In this document: piece by piece, positions 8,779 through 16,964 of the stretch
How the letters are laid out: every line of letters starts with the position of its first letter
How positions within the stretch are numbered: the stretch's first letter is position 1
NCBI RefSeq assembly: GCF_036492635.1
Contig: NZ_AP025305.1
Span: 868,001-932,000 of the forward strand
Source of the DNA: Aureibacter tunicatorum
Lineage (GTDB): Bacteria > Bacteroidota > Bacteroidia > Cytophagales > Cyclobacteriaceae
Length of the DNA: 64,000 bases
Reading direction: 5' to 3'
The notes under the pieces: model-generated
Told to the model about the DNA's origin: nothing
Databases searched by the model: none
The model's input: only the letters and a program-made list of their open reading frames with translations
Position numbers and translations under genes: made by a program

Positions 8779-9947
8779 CGTTTTTGAGGCATGTTCTTTT
8801 TGATATATGCCTTAATGATAAAGAACGCGAGAATAAAATATACTATGGATTGTATCCATAATATGCAGTAGGCTTCCCTGACTTGATAAAGGGAAGCTCC
8901 CATGGCATTCATTTTGACGAAATTGAGTGTCGTGATTGTGGCGGGCATTGCATAATGCATTGCCTTCCAGGGATATGGAATTAACTCCAATGGATATGAT
9001 GTCCCCGCAAGCAAAAGCCAAGGCAAAGAAGCGAAGACAAAAGCTAGCATAGTGGATTCTTCATCTTTGAAATAACTCCCCAAGGCTATTCCCAACATGG
9101 AAGTGGAAAAGAGAAAAGGAATGATGAAGGCAAATATTTGAACCTGATTTCCTATGGCAGGAAGCTTGAATAAACTCGGGATAATACCTAATGCTATGCA
9201 ACTCAATAGAATGTATACGGTCATGAAACATATGCTTCTGGCTGCTATGATTTGAATGATTGCCCAGTTCGAATATGAGCGGGTTGAATCTGCAAATGCT
9301 TTATTTCTATTGACTGAGACCATTCCAATTCCAATTAATAATGTCTGAAATAGGATTAACACGAGCACTTCGGGAATGAGATAGTTCCCATACCCTTCAT
9401 CTTTATTATATAAATTATGGCTTATAAGCTTTATTGGAGTGTTGAGTTTGGGGTTATTGTATGATTTTAGGTTGGTGAAATCTTGTATTTCGGATATTGC
9501 TCCTGATATGGTTTTTACTATTGCCGAGTAGTACAAGAAGGATCTGGTTGAAGCATATACTTCCACGCTTGTTTGCCTGTTGGATAATAGCTCTTTTTCA
9601 AATGATTTTGGAATTTGAAGTATGGCCTCGGCTTCTTGTCTTATAAACAGTCGTTTGGCATGCTCGATGTTTGATTCTTGGCTGACTACTTTGCAGTGAC
9701 TGCTTGCTTTAACGGCTCTAATAAGCGATCTGCTTAGAAATGTTTGAGAATGATCCACGATGACAACGGGTGTATCCCTGACGACATTGGGCATATAGAG
9801 AACGTTGTAGAGCAAGGAATAAAATATCACACCGGCAAATACGATAAGCATCGCGGCTTTGCAATGAAAAAAAGCATGAAATTCATCTTTGACAAGTTGT
9901 ATGAAATTTAAGCTAGATTTCATTTGTTTGCGCATGTGGTTTGACAT
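8775..9947 (-). CDS. ABC-2 type permease, second of pair
   Basis: 390 residues with the layout of ABC-2 efflux permeases (YbhS/YbhR/YhhJ type): one N-terminal membrane segment (AMLIVFAGVIFYSLLYNVLY), a large extracytoplasmic domain, then five C-terminal segments including LPWLLLAGTSYPLELIPYPW. The start at 9947 overlaps the preceding permease gene by 35 bases; ATGs at 9935 and 9923 (MKSSLNF) are alternatives. It is the last gene of a TolC-HlyD-permease-permease operon. No ATP-binding subunit is encoded nearby, so energy must come from a subunit elsewhere or the cassette works differently. Confidence 0.85.
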   Translation of the reverse strand: MSNHMRKQMKSSLNFIQLVKDEFHAFFHCKAAMLIVFAGVIFYSLLYNVLYMPNVVRDTPVVIVDHSQTFLSRSLIRAVKASSHCKVVSQESNIEHAKRLFIRQEAEAILQIPKSFEKELLSNRQTSVEVYASTRSFLYYSAIVKTISGAISEIQDFTNLKSYNNPKLNTPIKLISHNLYNKDEGYGNYLIPEVLVLILFQTLLIGIGMVSVNRNKAFADSTRSYSNWAIIQIIAARSICFMTVYILLSCIALGIIPSLFKLPAIGNQVQIFAFIIPFLFSTSMLGIALGSYFKDEESTMLAFVFASLPWLLLAGTSYPLELIPYPWKAMHYAMPATITTLNFVKMNAMGASLYQVREAYCILWIQSIVYFILAFFIIKAYIKKNMPQKR

Positions 9948-11091
9948 TTAGATGCTTGCGAACAATATTCAAGGCTAATAATGGAAGCACGGTGTAGGAG
10001 AATAGGATGATATATTCTGTGAAGACAAATTCCGCGTGATTATTTCCATAGATGACATTTTGCATGATTAAGGTGAAATGCCTTACCGGCAAAGCTTTCG
10101 CCAAGATTTGCACTGGTTCATACATTGAGTTCACGGGAAATGTGATTCCAGCCAAAGAGGCTCCCAATGATCCCAATATAGAGCCGATGCTCATGGCAAT
10201 TCTAAAGTTCCTTACAATGAAAAAAATAAACATCCCCAGACTTTGAGTTGAAATCACAAGTAAAAAGCATGCGATATTCATATGAATAATAGTGCTAGCT
10301 GCAAGCGATGGCTTAATTGCGAGCAAAAATACTGAGTTGGCAATGACATAGACTGTGAAAAATATTATGGTGTATGGAAGTAGTTTTCCAATGATCAGAC
10401 TTAAGGTGCTATGCTTTGATAAATGCCATAAAGCACCAGTTGTACGTTTTGACCATTCAGTTCCAAAACAGTAGATGGTAACCAAGATAATTAGTATTTG
10501 AATCAATATGTATACAAATGAAGAACTGAGGTAAGTGAAATAACTTAGAGAGGGGTTCGACATTGGATGAATTATTGGTTTGATGGGAAGTATTGAGAAT
10601 TCGATGCTTTTTGCATCCAACCCCAAGGCTAGCCCTTTGGTTAATGAAGGCGCAAAAGATATCGTTCGGAGAGTTTTGGTTAATTCGGAATATACAGTGC
10701 TTCCCGCGGTGAGAAGCGCATAGTGAAAGTAATAAGGAATAGTTGTCGGTTTGAATGCAGAGGCGTTTTTTTCAAAGTTTTTGGGAATGATGAAGAATCC
10801 GTATATTCTTTTTTCTTGCAGTGCCTTTTTCGCTTCTTTGATACTGTTGAGTTTGCAGATGATATTTAGGCTGGGGTTTGAATTCACATTTCGAATAATA
10901 TTTCTGGAACTGAAAGAGTAATCTTGGTCTATCACGCCAATAGGCAAATTAGTAATCAATCCATTTCCAAGTATCGTAGCCATATAGACTATGCAAAACA
11001 GAGGGAGAATCACACAAGAAAGAATGTAAATTTTATTTGATTTTATTCTGATGAGTTCGCGGTTGAATACTTGTTTGAAACCTGAAAGCAT
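9913..11091 (-). CDS. ABC-2 type permease, first of pair
   Basis: 392 residues, with the same topology as its downstream partner: an N-terminal segment (IYILSCVILPLFCIVYMATIL), an extracytoplasmic domain (DQDYSFSSRNIIRNVNSNP) and several C-terminal membrane segments (ILIILVTIYCFG; MSIGSILGSLGASLAGITFP). It starts 1 base after the adaptor gene ends and overlaps the next permease. Two related permeases in a row imply a heterodimeric membrane domain. Substrates of related systems are drugs, lipids or dyes; the substrate here is unknown. Confidence 0.85.
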   Translation of the reverse strand: MLSGFKQVFNRELIRIKSNKIYILSCVILPLFCIVYMATILGNGLITNLPIGVIDQDYSFSSRNIIRNVNSNPSLNIICKLNSIKEAKKALQEKRIYGFFIIPKNFEKNASAFKPTTIPYYFHYALLTAGSTVYSELTKTLRTISFAPSLTKGLALGLDAKSIEFSILPIKPIIHPMSNPSLSYFTYLSSSFVYILIQILIILVTIYCFGTEWSKRTTGALWHLSKHSTLSLIIGKLLPYTIIFFTVYVIANSVFLLAIKPSLAASTIIHMNIACFLLVISTQSLGMFIFFIVRNFRIAMSIGSILGSLGASLAGITFPVNSMYEPVQILAKALPVRHFTLIMQNVIYGNNHAEFVFTEYIILFSYTVLPLLALNIVRKHLNVKPHAQTNEI

Positions 11092-11092
11092 G

Positions 11093-12109
11093 CTATTGAG
11101 GAATCTGCGTTTTGGAATCGATTTTTGTCAGAATGGTCATGCCCGGCCTTAAGCCGTCTTGATTTTCAGTGGGAAGGGCATGTATTTCGAATGTTTTCAT
11201 ATCATAGCCTCCTGATTGCCGTGTAGCTCGCCAAGTAGCATAGCTGCCTAATGGCTTTATAAAGTTGATTTTGAATTCGATTTGTTTTAATGCCAATGCG
11301 GGAATGTCAGCCTTGAATTTTTTCCCCATTTTAAAGTGGGGCATAAGATCTTCTCTCACGTTGATGATCGCATAAGGCTGGTCTAAAGCAACTAGACTTA
11401 GAATGGGAGCTCCAGGACCTGCAAGCTCTCCCGGATAGAGGATTTTTTGAGAAACCTCGGCATCGCAAGGAGCCGTAAGCTTGCTGTCTGAAAGTACGGC
11501 TTTAACTTGTTCTACCCCTCCTTTGGCCGCATCGGCTAGCGATTGAGCCGCTTCTTTGTCTTCTTTTTGAGCTCCGTCAAGCGCTAGCTGATATTGATAA
11601 TATCGAGCTTTTTCACCAGCTTGAGCGCTTAAGTACAAAGCCTCCACTTCATCCATTTTTTGTCGGGTCACGACTCCGTCCTCAAAAAGGCTTTGAATAC
11701 GTTTATGCGTTTTTGTGGCTAGGGCCAGATCAGCTTTTGATTTTTGCCAAGCTTCAAACAAGCTTTGTATGATTTGTTTTCTAGTGCCTTTGTCTACTTT
11801 TTGGTTTTGAGCCTGAGCGGCGTTTTCCAAAGAGAGCACTTGGTAATATTTGGCTAGAGCTTCAGGGCTTGAGATGGCAACTAGGGTATCGCCTTTTTTT
11901 ACCATTTGACCTTCTTCCACCCAATATTCAGATATTCTTCCGGGAAGCTTTCCTGATACTCTTATCTGTTTTGCCTCGATTTCTCCTTGAAGAACGATTG
12001 GTTTTTCTCGCAATGATAAAATCCCCCAGATTGAAGCTGCCAGTATTATTCCAATGACAATGGAAAAAGCGGCGATCGTTGAAACGTTATTCTTTTGTTC
12101 CATTTTCAT
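11093..12109 (-). CDS. HlyD-family periplasmic adaptor
   Basis: 338 residues. One N-terminal membrane anchor (STIAAFSIVIGIILAASIW) is followed by a biotinyl-lipoyl half (GRISEYWVEEGQMVKKGDTLVAI), a long alpha-hairpin (~residues 85-200, with QKMDEVEALYLSAQAGEKA) and the second lipoyl half plus beta barrel (LTAPCDAEVSQKILYPGELA). This is the membrane fusion protein linking the inner-membrane permeases to TolC. It overlaps the TolC gene by 23 bases; a second ATG lies at 12103. Confidence 0.92.
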   Translation of the reverse strand: MKMEQKNNVSTIAAFSIVIGIILAASIWGILSLREKPIVLQGEIEAKQIRVSGKLPGRISEYWVEEGQMVKKGDTLVAISSPEALAKYYQVLSLENAAQAQNQKVDKGTRKQIIQSLFEAWQKSKADLALATKTHKRIQSLFEDGVVTRQKMDEVEALYLSAQAGEKARYYQYQLALDGAQKEDKEAAQSLADAAKGGVEQVKAVLSDSKLTAPCDAEVSQKILYPGELAGPGAPILSLVALDQPYAIINVREDLMPHFKMGKKFKADIPALALKQIEFKINFIKPLGSYATWRATRQSGGYDMKTFEIHALPTENQDGLRPGMTILTKIDSKTQIPQ

Positions 12110-13562
12110 GGTTTATGGATTCAAATAATTCATCTTTTGTATAGCCTGATTGCATATAAGCTTCAAATTCCTCCGCGATGCCGCATAAGCCGAGCAGTTT
12201 GATCAAAGCCACATCATATTCGTAGAAAGCTTTCGCATAAGCCACCTTCACTTTTGAAAGCATCAACTCTGCATCCACTACTTCCGTGGAGGTTGCCATG
12301 CCTTCTTGAAATGCTCGTTGTCTTATAGATACCAGTTCTTGAGTTAGAGACAAGCTGCTGTTAAGCGAAGCGACATTTTCCAAAGCCTCTTCCATGGCAG
12401 AATAAATCTTACTGACTCCCACATTGAGGTCTTCCTGAGCTTTTTCAATGCCTATGCCTATTGTGTTGTTGTTGATTTGGGCTATTTTGTATTTGCTTTC
12501 CCTTGCGAGCCCGTCAAAGATATTCCAAGTAAAGCCAACGCCTAGAATTGTTCGAGGAACTAGATTTTTAGGCACATGATAAGCGTATAGGGTTTGCTTG
12601 CCAAAAAGAGCAATATTGGGCAAGTAATCCGCGCGCTCGATCTTTACGGCTTGGTTCGCCATATTTTGCTTTAGCTTGAGTTGTTGGATTATGGTATTGC
12701 TTTCCAACATTCTTTGATTGAAGTGCTCCTCGTCGGGAATATTGTGATTGATAAATAGCGGGGTGCTTGTGATGATTTTTTTATATTCATCATTTCCGAT
12801 ACTGGCATTAAGCGCTTTCAATGTTATATTGAAGTCTTTTCGGGAGGTTTCCATTTCTCTTTTAGCCTCGTCAAGGCTAACCTTGGCAAAGAGCAATTGA
12901 GCTCTGTTGATCTGGCCGTTCTCTTCCAGAGCTTTGGCGTTGTTGTAGTGTAGGTCGAGAGATTTGAGCGTTTTTTCCCGTATGCTTATGACTTCTTTGC
13001 TAAGCCTTAGCCCAAAGTAGCGTTCGACAACTTCTGTTTTGATCGATGATTCGGCTTGTATCATGTCAAAACCAGCCATTTGAGTGATGGATTTTCCTAT
13101 TCGGGATGAATATATTCTTTTGCCGCCTGCGAAAACCGGCCAAGAAGCATTGATATCGACTGTGGCTAAGTTTTGGTCTAAAAGAGGCAAGCTGAGTGTG
13201 TGAGATCCTATTTTATCAAGCAATTCAGAGATGATTCTTTCATTTGGAAAGACCTTTTCAACATAGTTTTTTACAGGATCAGTGAGTATGCTTAAAGGTT
13301 CTTCCACTTTGATATCGTTTGACAAGTGGGTGTAGGTGCCTGTTGCGGATATTTTGGGATACCATACGGCGGAGAGCTTGTCTTGTTTTTTGCGCGCGAC
13401 TTCCATTTGCGAGTTTGCAATCAACCATTCTTTGTTTTGCTTGAAGGCCAAACTCATGGCTTCGCTGAAGCTAAGGCTGTCCGAAGCTTGTTGTGGTTTG
13501 GCAGGCTTCGTGGCTAAAACGAATATTAAAATGAATGAAATTGTATGGGCTAACCTTCGCAT
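12087..13562 (-). CDS. TolC-family outer-membrane efflux protein
   Basis: 491 residues. A signal peptide (FILIFVLATKPAKPQQ) precedes the two TolC-type repeats of paired long helices and strands (SFSEAMSLAFKQNKEWLIANSQ; ARKKQDKLSAVWYPKISATG; KIERADYLPNIALFGKQTLY). It is the outer-membrane channel and first gene of the four-gene export operon on the minus strand. Upstream (13563-13695) is an intergenic region shared with a divergent small gene. Confidence 0.92.
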   Translation of the reverse strand: MRRLAHTISFILIFVLATKPAKPQQASDSLSFSEAMSLAFKQNKEWLIANSQMEVARKKQDKLSAVWYPKISATGTYTHLSNDIKVEEPLSILTDPVKNYVEKVFPNERIISELLDKIGSHTLSLPLLDQNLATVDINASWPVFAGGKRIYSSRIGKSITQMAGFDMIQAESSIKTEVVERYFGLRLSKEVISIREKTLKSLDLHYNNAKALEENGQINRAQLLFAKVSLDEAKREMETSRKDFNITLKALNASIGNDEYKKIITSTPLFINHNIPDEEHFNQRMLESNTIIQQLKLKQNMANQAVKIERADYLPNIALFGKQTLYAYHVPKNLVPRTILGVGFTWNIFDGLARESKYKIAQINNNTIGIGIEKAQEDLNVGVSKIYSAMEEALENVASLNSSLSLTQELVSIRQRAFQEGMATSTEVVDAELMLSKVKVAYAKAFYEYDVALIKLLGLCGIAEEFEAYMQSGYTKDELFESINHENGTKE

Positions 13563-13695
13563 ATGCTATCTTAATCCATCGACTGGCTGATACTTTATTA
13601 ATCATTAGTGGTGTTTTTTGTTTTTTAAAATGATTAATTGATATTTTAAATTCAGAGAAAAAAATTGTATTTTAATTTATTGGGTATAAAATGAA

Positions 13696-14115
13696 ATGTA
13701 TATGAATAGATTGATATTAAAGACGTTTGTTTTTTCTTTGCTGGGCTTGTGTATTTTAGTTGTTGCTGGGTTTAAGCTGAAAAAGAAAGAATTGTATGGC
13801 AAGTGGGTTTATGATTCCAGAAAAGGCGATATGTATATTTATAAAAAAGTGGATAGCTTGAAAACCAGAGGAATTGTTTTCGAGAGAAGAGGAAAGATGC
13901 ATGAACGAAAAAACTCAGGTTGGTGCGGAACACCTCCAATTTCTTATGCCAATTATGATGGTAGTTGGAAAGTTCTCAATGATTCGGTAGTGCAAGTGAG
14001 TACAGCTTATTGGGGAGGAAAGCAATCGTATCAAATGGTTGTTAAAAGCGTGACAGATGACACATTAATGTTTCGCATGGAAAACGAGACCTTTGAAGAT
14101 CGATCTCCGCGATAG
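13696..14115 (+). CDS. Hypothetical membrane-anchored small protein
   Basis: 139 residues. An N-terminal hydrophobic segment (LKTFVFSLLGLCILVVAGF) acts as an anchor or uncleaved signal. The exported part contains ELYGKWVYDS and repeated short strands ending in DTLMFRMENETFEDRSPR, a small beta-sandwich pattern like lipocalin-type secreted proteins, with GWCGTPPISY in the middle. A second in-frame ATG at 13702 is possible. No family was recognised. It is divergent from the TolC operon. Confidence 0.55.
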   Translation: MYMNRLILKTFVFSLLGLCILVVAGFKLKKKELYGKWVYDSRKGDMYIYKKVDSLKTRGIVFERRGKMHERKNSGWCGTPPISYANYDGSWKVLNDSVVQVSTAYWGGKQSYQMVVKSVTDDTLMFRMENETFEDRSPR

Positions 14116-14265
14116 AAATGATACCAAATTATCTTTTTATGGAATAAGATAGTGTTAAGTTTGTTAGGATAAAACTACATATAATCTTAATTCGTTTTTA
14201 GGATCTTAATGCACGTAAATTGGTTCTTTTGTCGAAGAAAACAATACCAAGTGTATTAGAGAACG

Positions 14266-14481
14266 ATGAAATTCAATATCGCCATTCCGTCCGCGAAAAC
14301 GGGGTTGAGAACCTCGATGTCGGGACATTCTGGGCATATGTTGCCTAAGGGAAATCCTTTCAGAAAAATTTTGGAATTTATCCAGAAGAAGAAGGGGAAA
14401 AGCTTAAAAAGAGAAGCTCACTTGTTGAGTCCAACTTATCAAGCTTATCTGGAATTGTCCAGAGGGAATCATAGAATTTGA
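14266..14481 (+). CDS. Hypothetical 71-residue basic protein
   Basis: A short, basic frame with no membrane segment; Ser- and Gly-rich at the front (GLRTSMSGHSGHM) and with a Lys-rich helix in the middle (KILEFIQKKKGKSLKREAH). It is supported mainly by a clean terminator directly downstream and by the absence of any competing gene on either strand. Function is unknown, and it could be non-coding. Confidence 0.4.
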   Translation: MKFNIAIPSAKTGLRTSMSGHSGHMLPKGNPFRKILEFIQKKKGKSLKREAHLLSPTYQAYLELSRGNHRI

Positions 14482-14493
14482 AACTAGTCAAAG

Positions 14494-14515
14494 GCCTCCA
14501 AATGGAGGCTTTTGT
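14494..14515 (+). terminator. Rho-independent terminator
   Basis: GCCTCCA (14494-14500) and TGGAGGC (14503-14509) form a tight stem followed by TTTTGTTTTTG. It ends the 71-residue gene. Confidence 0.8.
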
Positions 14516-14544
14516 TTTTGTTAGGGATTTTATTTTTAGCTAAG

Positions 14545-14557
14545 CTAACTTAATTAG
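14545..14557 (+). promoter_or_regulatory. Candidate repressor site 1 upstream of umuDC
   Basis: CTAACTTAATTAG is a near-palindrome identical at 12 of 13 positions to a perfect dyad 44 bases downstream. Placement before the umuDC start suggests SOS-type control; the repressor is not identified. Confidence 0.45.
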
Positions 14558-14588
14558 TTTTTAATTGTTATTTTTGTTGAGTTATTAA

Positions 14589-14601
14589 CTAATTTAATTA
14601 G
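14589..14601 (+). promoter_or_regulatory. Candidate repressor site 2 upstream of umuDC
   Basis: CTAATTTAATTAG is a perfect 6-1-6 palindrome. Its flanks extend the inverted match with site 1 to 15 of 17 bases. It ends 13 bases before the umuD ATG, where a bound protein would block transcription. Confidence 0.5.
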
Positions 14602-14614
14602 CTATTTATCGTTG

Positions 14615-15037
14615 ATGATCTCGTTTTACCAAATATGCAAAAGAGCAGCGCATAAAGTGACATTTGTCGCTGGATATGTGCAAGCGGGCATTCCGTCGGC
14701 GGTAGAGGATAGTTTGGAAGGATTGGTTGACTTGAATGCTGAATTGGTGAATAATGTGGAGGCGACATTTTATGTGCGTGTTGAGGGGGAAGCGATGAAA
14801 GATGAGGGAATTTATAGCGGAGATGTATTGGTCATAGATCGATCAATAATTCCCAAGGAGGGAGATGTTGTGGTTTGTTGCATAGATGGAGAGTTCATGG
14901 TCGATAGACTTTGTTCTAAAGAAGGTGTCTTGCAACCATTGATGAAGAAGAGAGGTTCTGTCGGAAGAGAAATGCCTGAAAAAGATGGCTTCATGATATG
15001 GGGAGTGGTTACTTACGCTATACATAAACAATTGTAA
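14615..15037 (+). CDS. umuD: UmuD-like protein with both catalytic residues lost
   Basis: 140 residues from the ATG at 14615 (a TTG at 14612 would add one residue). The UmuD pattern is clear: [20 protein letters not shown], a cleavage-type Ala24-Gly25 pair, [22 protein letters not shown] and a closing GVVTYAIHK. In UmuD and LexA the protease dyad is Ser (GDSM) and Lys (TVKRL). Here the Ser position is Ala60 (GEAM, codon GCG at 14792) and the Lys position is Asp97 (FMVDRL, codon GAT at 14903); the numbering equals that of E. coli UmuD. Self-cleavage by the normal mechanism is therefore not expected. umuC follows 4 bases later. It probably binds UmuC as an uncleaved subunit. Confidence 0.88.
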   Translation: MISFYQICKRAAHKVTFVAGYVQAGIPSAVEDSLEGLVDLNAELVNNVEATFYVRVEGEAMKDEGIYSGDVLVIDRSIIPKEGDVVVCCIDGEFMVDRLCSKEGVLQPLMKKRGSVGREMPEKDGFMIWGVVTYAIHKQL

Positions 15038-15041
15038 GCTT

Positions 15042-16307
15042 ATGTATGCTTTAGTGGACTGCAATAGTTTTTACGCTTCTTGCGAGAGAGTGTTCAACCC
15101 TCAGTTGGAAGGATTGCCCGTTGTGGTATTGTCGAATAATGATGGTTGCGTGGTTGCTCGTTCAGCGGAAGCGAAGACTGTCGGAATTCAAATGGGAGTG
15201 CCTATATTCAAAATCAAAGAATTGGTTAAAAGGCATGATGTTCGTGTTTTTTCGTCCAATTATACGTTGTATGGAGATCTGTCTCAACGCGTGATGAATA
15301 TTTTGAAGCGATATTCTCCCGATGTGGAGGTTTATTCCATAGACGAAGCTTTTGTGGGAATGAAAGGAATGGCACATTTGGAGGAACTAGGCAAATCCAT
15401 GAAAGAAGCTGTGATGCGAGAAGTGGGAATACCGATTTGCGTGGGAATAGGAAAAACTAAAACTTTAGCCAAAATCGCAAATAGACTAGCCAAGAAGCAT
15501 AAAGGTTTTGGAGGAGTATGTCTTATTGATGACGAGATTAAGAGACAAAAAGCATTGGAATTAACATCCGTGGAAGATGTGTGGGGAATAGGACGAAAAC
15601 ATGCCAAAAGATTGTCACTTCTTTCAGTGCGTACCGCAAGTGATTTTACGCATTTGCCTGCCCAGTGGGTCAAAAAGCACATGTCTATAGTTGGTTTAAG
15701 AATGCAGAGAGAGCTTCAGGGATATTCCTGCATTTCTTTGGACTTGGTAAGAGAAAGAAAAAAATCCATTTGTGTTTCAAGGTCTTTTGGCAAAGATATT
15801 CACACCTTGGACGAGTTGAAGGAGGCTTTGATGACGCATGTGATGCAATGCGGGATTAAAATTAGGGAAGAGAAAGCTTGCGCTTCGGCTTTGCAGGTGT
15901 TCGCAAGCACTAATAGATTTCGGCATGACAGGCCTCAATATTCAGGACAATTGACTGCAAATCTTTTAGTGCCATCGGACAGCAGTTTAGAGCTGGCAAA
16001 GTGCGCGGCGAATTTGTTGCAACGAATATTCAAGGAAGGTTACGGTTATAAGAAGATTGGCGTAGTCGCTTATGGCATTATTCCCAAAAATGAAGTGACG
16101 GGGAATTTGTTTGACGCTGTCGATAGAGACAAACATGAGTCTTTGATGAGAGGCTTGGATATGATAAATGCTAAATTTGGAAAGAGCTGTGTTCAATTGG
16201 CTTCGCAAGGATTCGGGAAAAAGGCTTGGAGTTTGAGACAAGAGCATCTTTCTCCATGTTATAGCACAAGCTGGAAGGACATGCTTGTGATAAAAGCGGA
16301 TGCTTGA
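15042..16307 (+). CDS. umuC: Y-family translesion DNA polymerase, UmuC
   Basis: 421 residues. It begins [18 protein letters not shown], with [12 protein letters not shown] and the catalytic SIDEAF motif ([10 protein letters not shown]) all intact. The helix-hairpin-helix thumb ([17 protein letters not shown]) and little-finger region follow, and the C-terminal tail has the UmuC form. It is the catalytic subunit of polymerase V, which copies across damaged bases. It is coupled to umuD with a 4-base gap. Given the altered UmuD, how this polymerase is activated is an open question. Confidence 0.95.
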   Translation: MYALVDCNSFYASCERVFNPQLEGLPVVVLSNNDGCVVARSAEAKTVGIQMGVPIFKIKELVKRHDVRVFSSNYTLYGDLSQRVMNILKRYSPDVEVYSIDEAFVGMKGMAHLEELGKSMKEAVMREVGIPICVGIGKTKTLAKIANRLAKKHKGFGGVCLIDDEIKRQKALELTSVEDVWGIGRKHAKRLSLLSVRTASDFTHLPAQWVKKHMSIVGLRMQRELQGYSCISLDLVRERKKSICVSRSFGKDIHTLDELKEALMTHVMQCGIKIREEKACASALQVFASTNRFRHDRPQYSGQLTANLLVPSDSSLELAKCAANLLQRIFKEGYGYKKIGVVAYGIIPKNEVTGNLFDAVDRDKHESLMRGLDMINAKFGKSCVQLASQGFGKKAWSLRQEHLSPCYSTSWKDMLVIKADA

Positions 16308-16440
16308 ATTTTCATTATTTTTTAGATTGCCTTTCAATGATATTAAATTCTCCTAAGAATTCCTTTTATTATGTTTTTTAGCCAAATATAATGAAGAACT
16401 TATCCTATAATTATATTAATTTTAATATTAGGCAATAATT

Positions 16441-16950
16441 ATGAGAGGAATATTCAAAATTTTAGTGCTGACAGTATTAGCTTTTGCCTGCAAGAGCACT
16501 CAACAGTCAGCGGGTACTTTGGAAAGCAATCAAAGTGAAAAGCAAGAGAAACAGGAAACGGAAGAAGGGATGGTTTTTCTTGAGTTGTATTTGAAAATGG
16601 AAAGTCAAACTGTTGCAGCCGAACTGAAGAGTGTTAAAACATCTAAAGGAAGGCTGAAAGGATTCCAACCATGGGAGAAAGTGTTAGATGGAGAGTATGG
16701 AGTCGAGGTATATGACGAGAAGGGAAGCACTGTGGCTAATTTATGTTTGGAGAATCCGTTGGAAGTTTATGTGGAGGCCCCTCACCCGGATGGACATTTC
16801 AAAAGGGTATTAGTGAAAAAAGATTCCACCAATATTTGGCTCAGATTGCCGACGACAATACAACCACATGCATTAATGATCTATCGTAAGACAAGGCAGG
16901 GCGACAAAAGACCTGTTTTGGAACGAACAATTCTGAAAATGGATTACTAA
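16441..16950 (+). CDS. Hypothetical lipoprotein upstream of an M64 peptidase
   Basis: 169 residues with a lipoprotein signal (KILVLTVLAFACKSTQQS; Cys near residue 17). A charged linker (NQSEKQEKQETEEGM) precedes a mainly beta domain with YGVEVYDEKGSTVANLCLENP and VEAPHPDGHFKRV. No family was recognised. Only 14 bases separate it from the M64 peptidase gene, so the two are probably co-expressed and may cooperate at the cell surface. Confidence 0.65.
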   Translation: MRGIFKILVLTVLAFACKSTQQSAGTLESNQSEKQEKQETEEGMVFLELYLKMESQTVAAELKSVKTSKGRLKGFQPWEKVLDGEYGVEVYDEKGSTVANLCLENPLEVYVEAPHPDGHFKRVLVKKDSTNIWLRLPTTIQPHALMIYRKTRQGDKRPVLERTILKMDY

Positions 16951-16964
16951 CAAACACTGACTAT

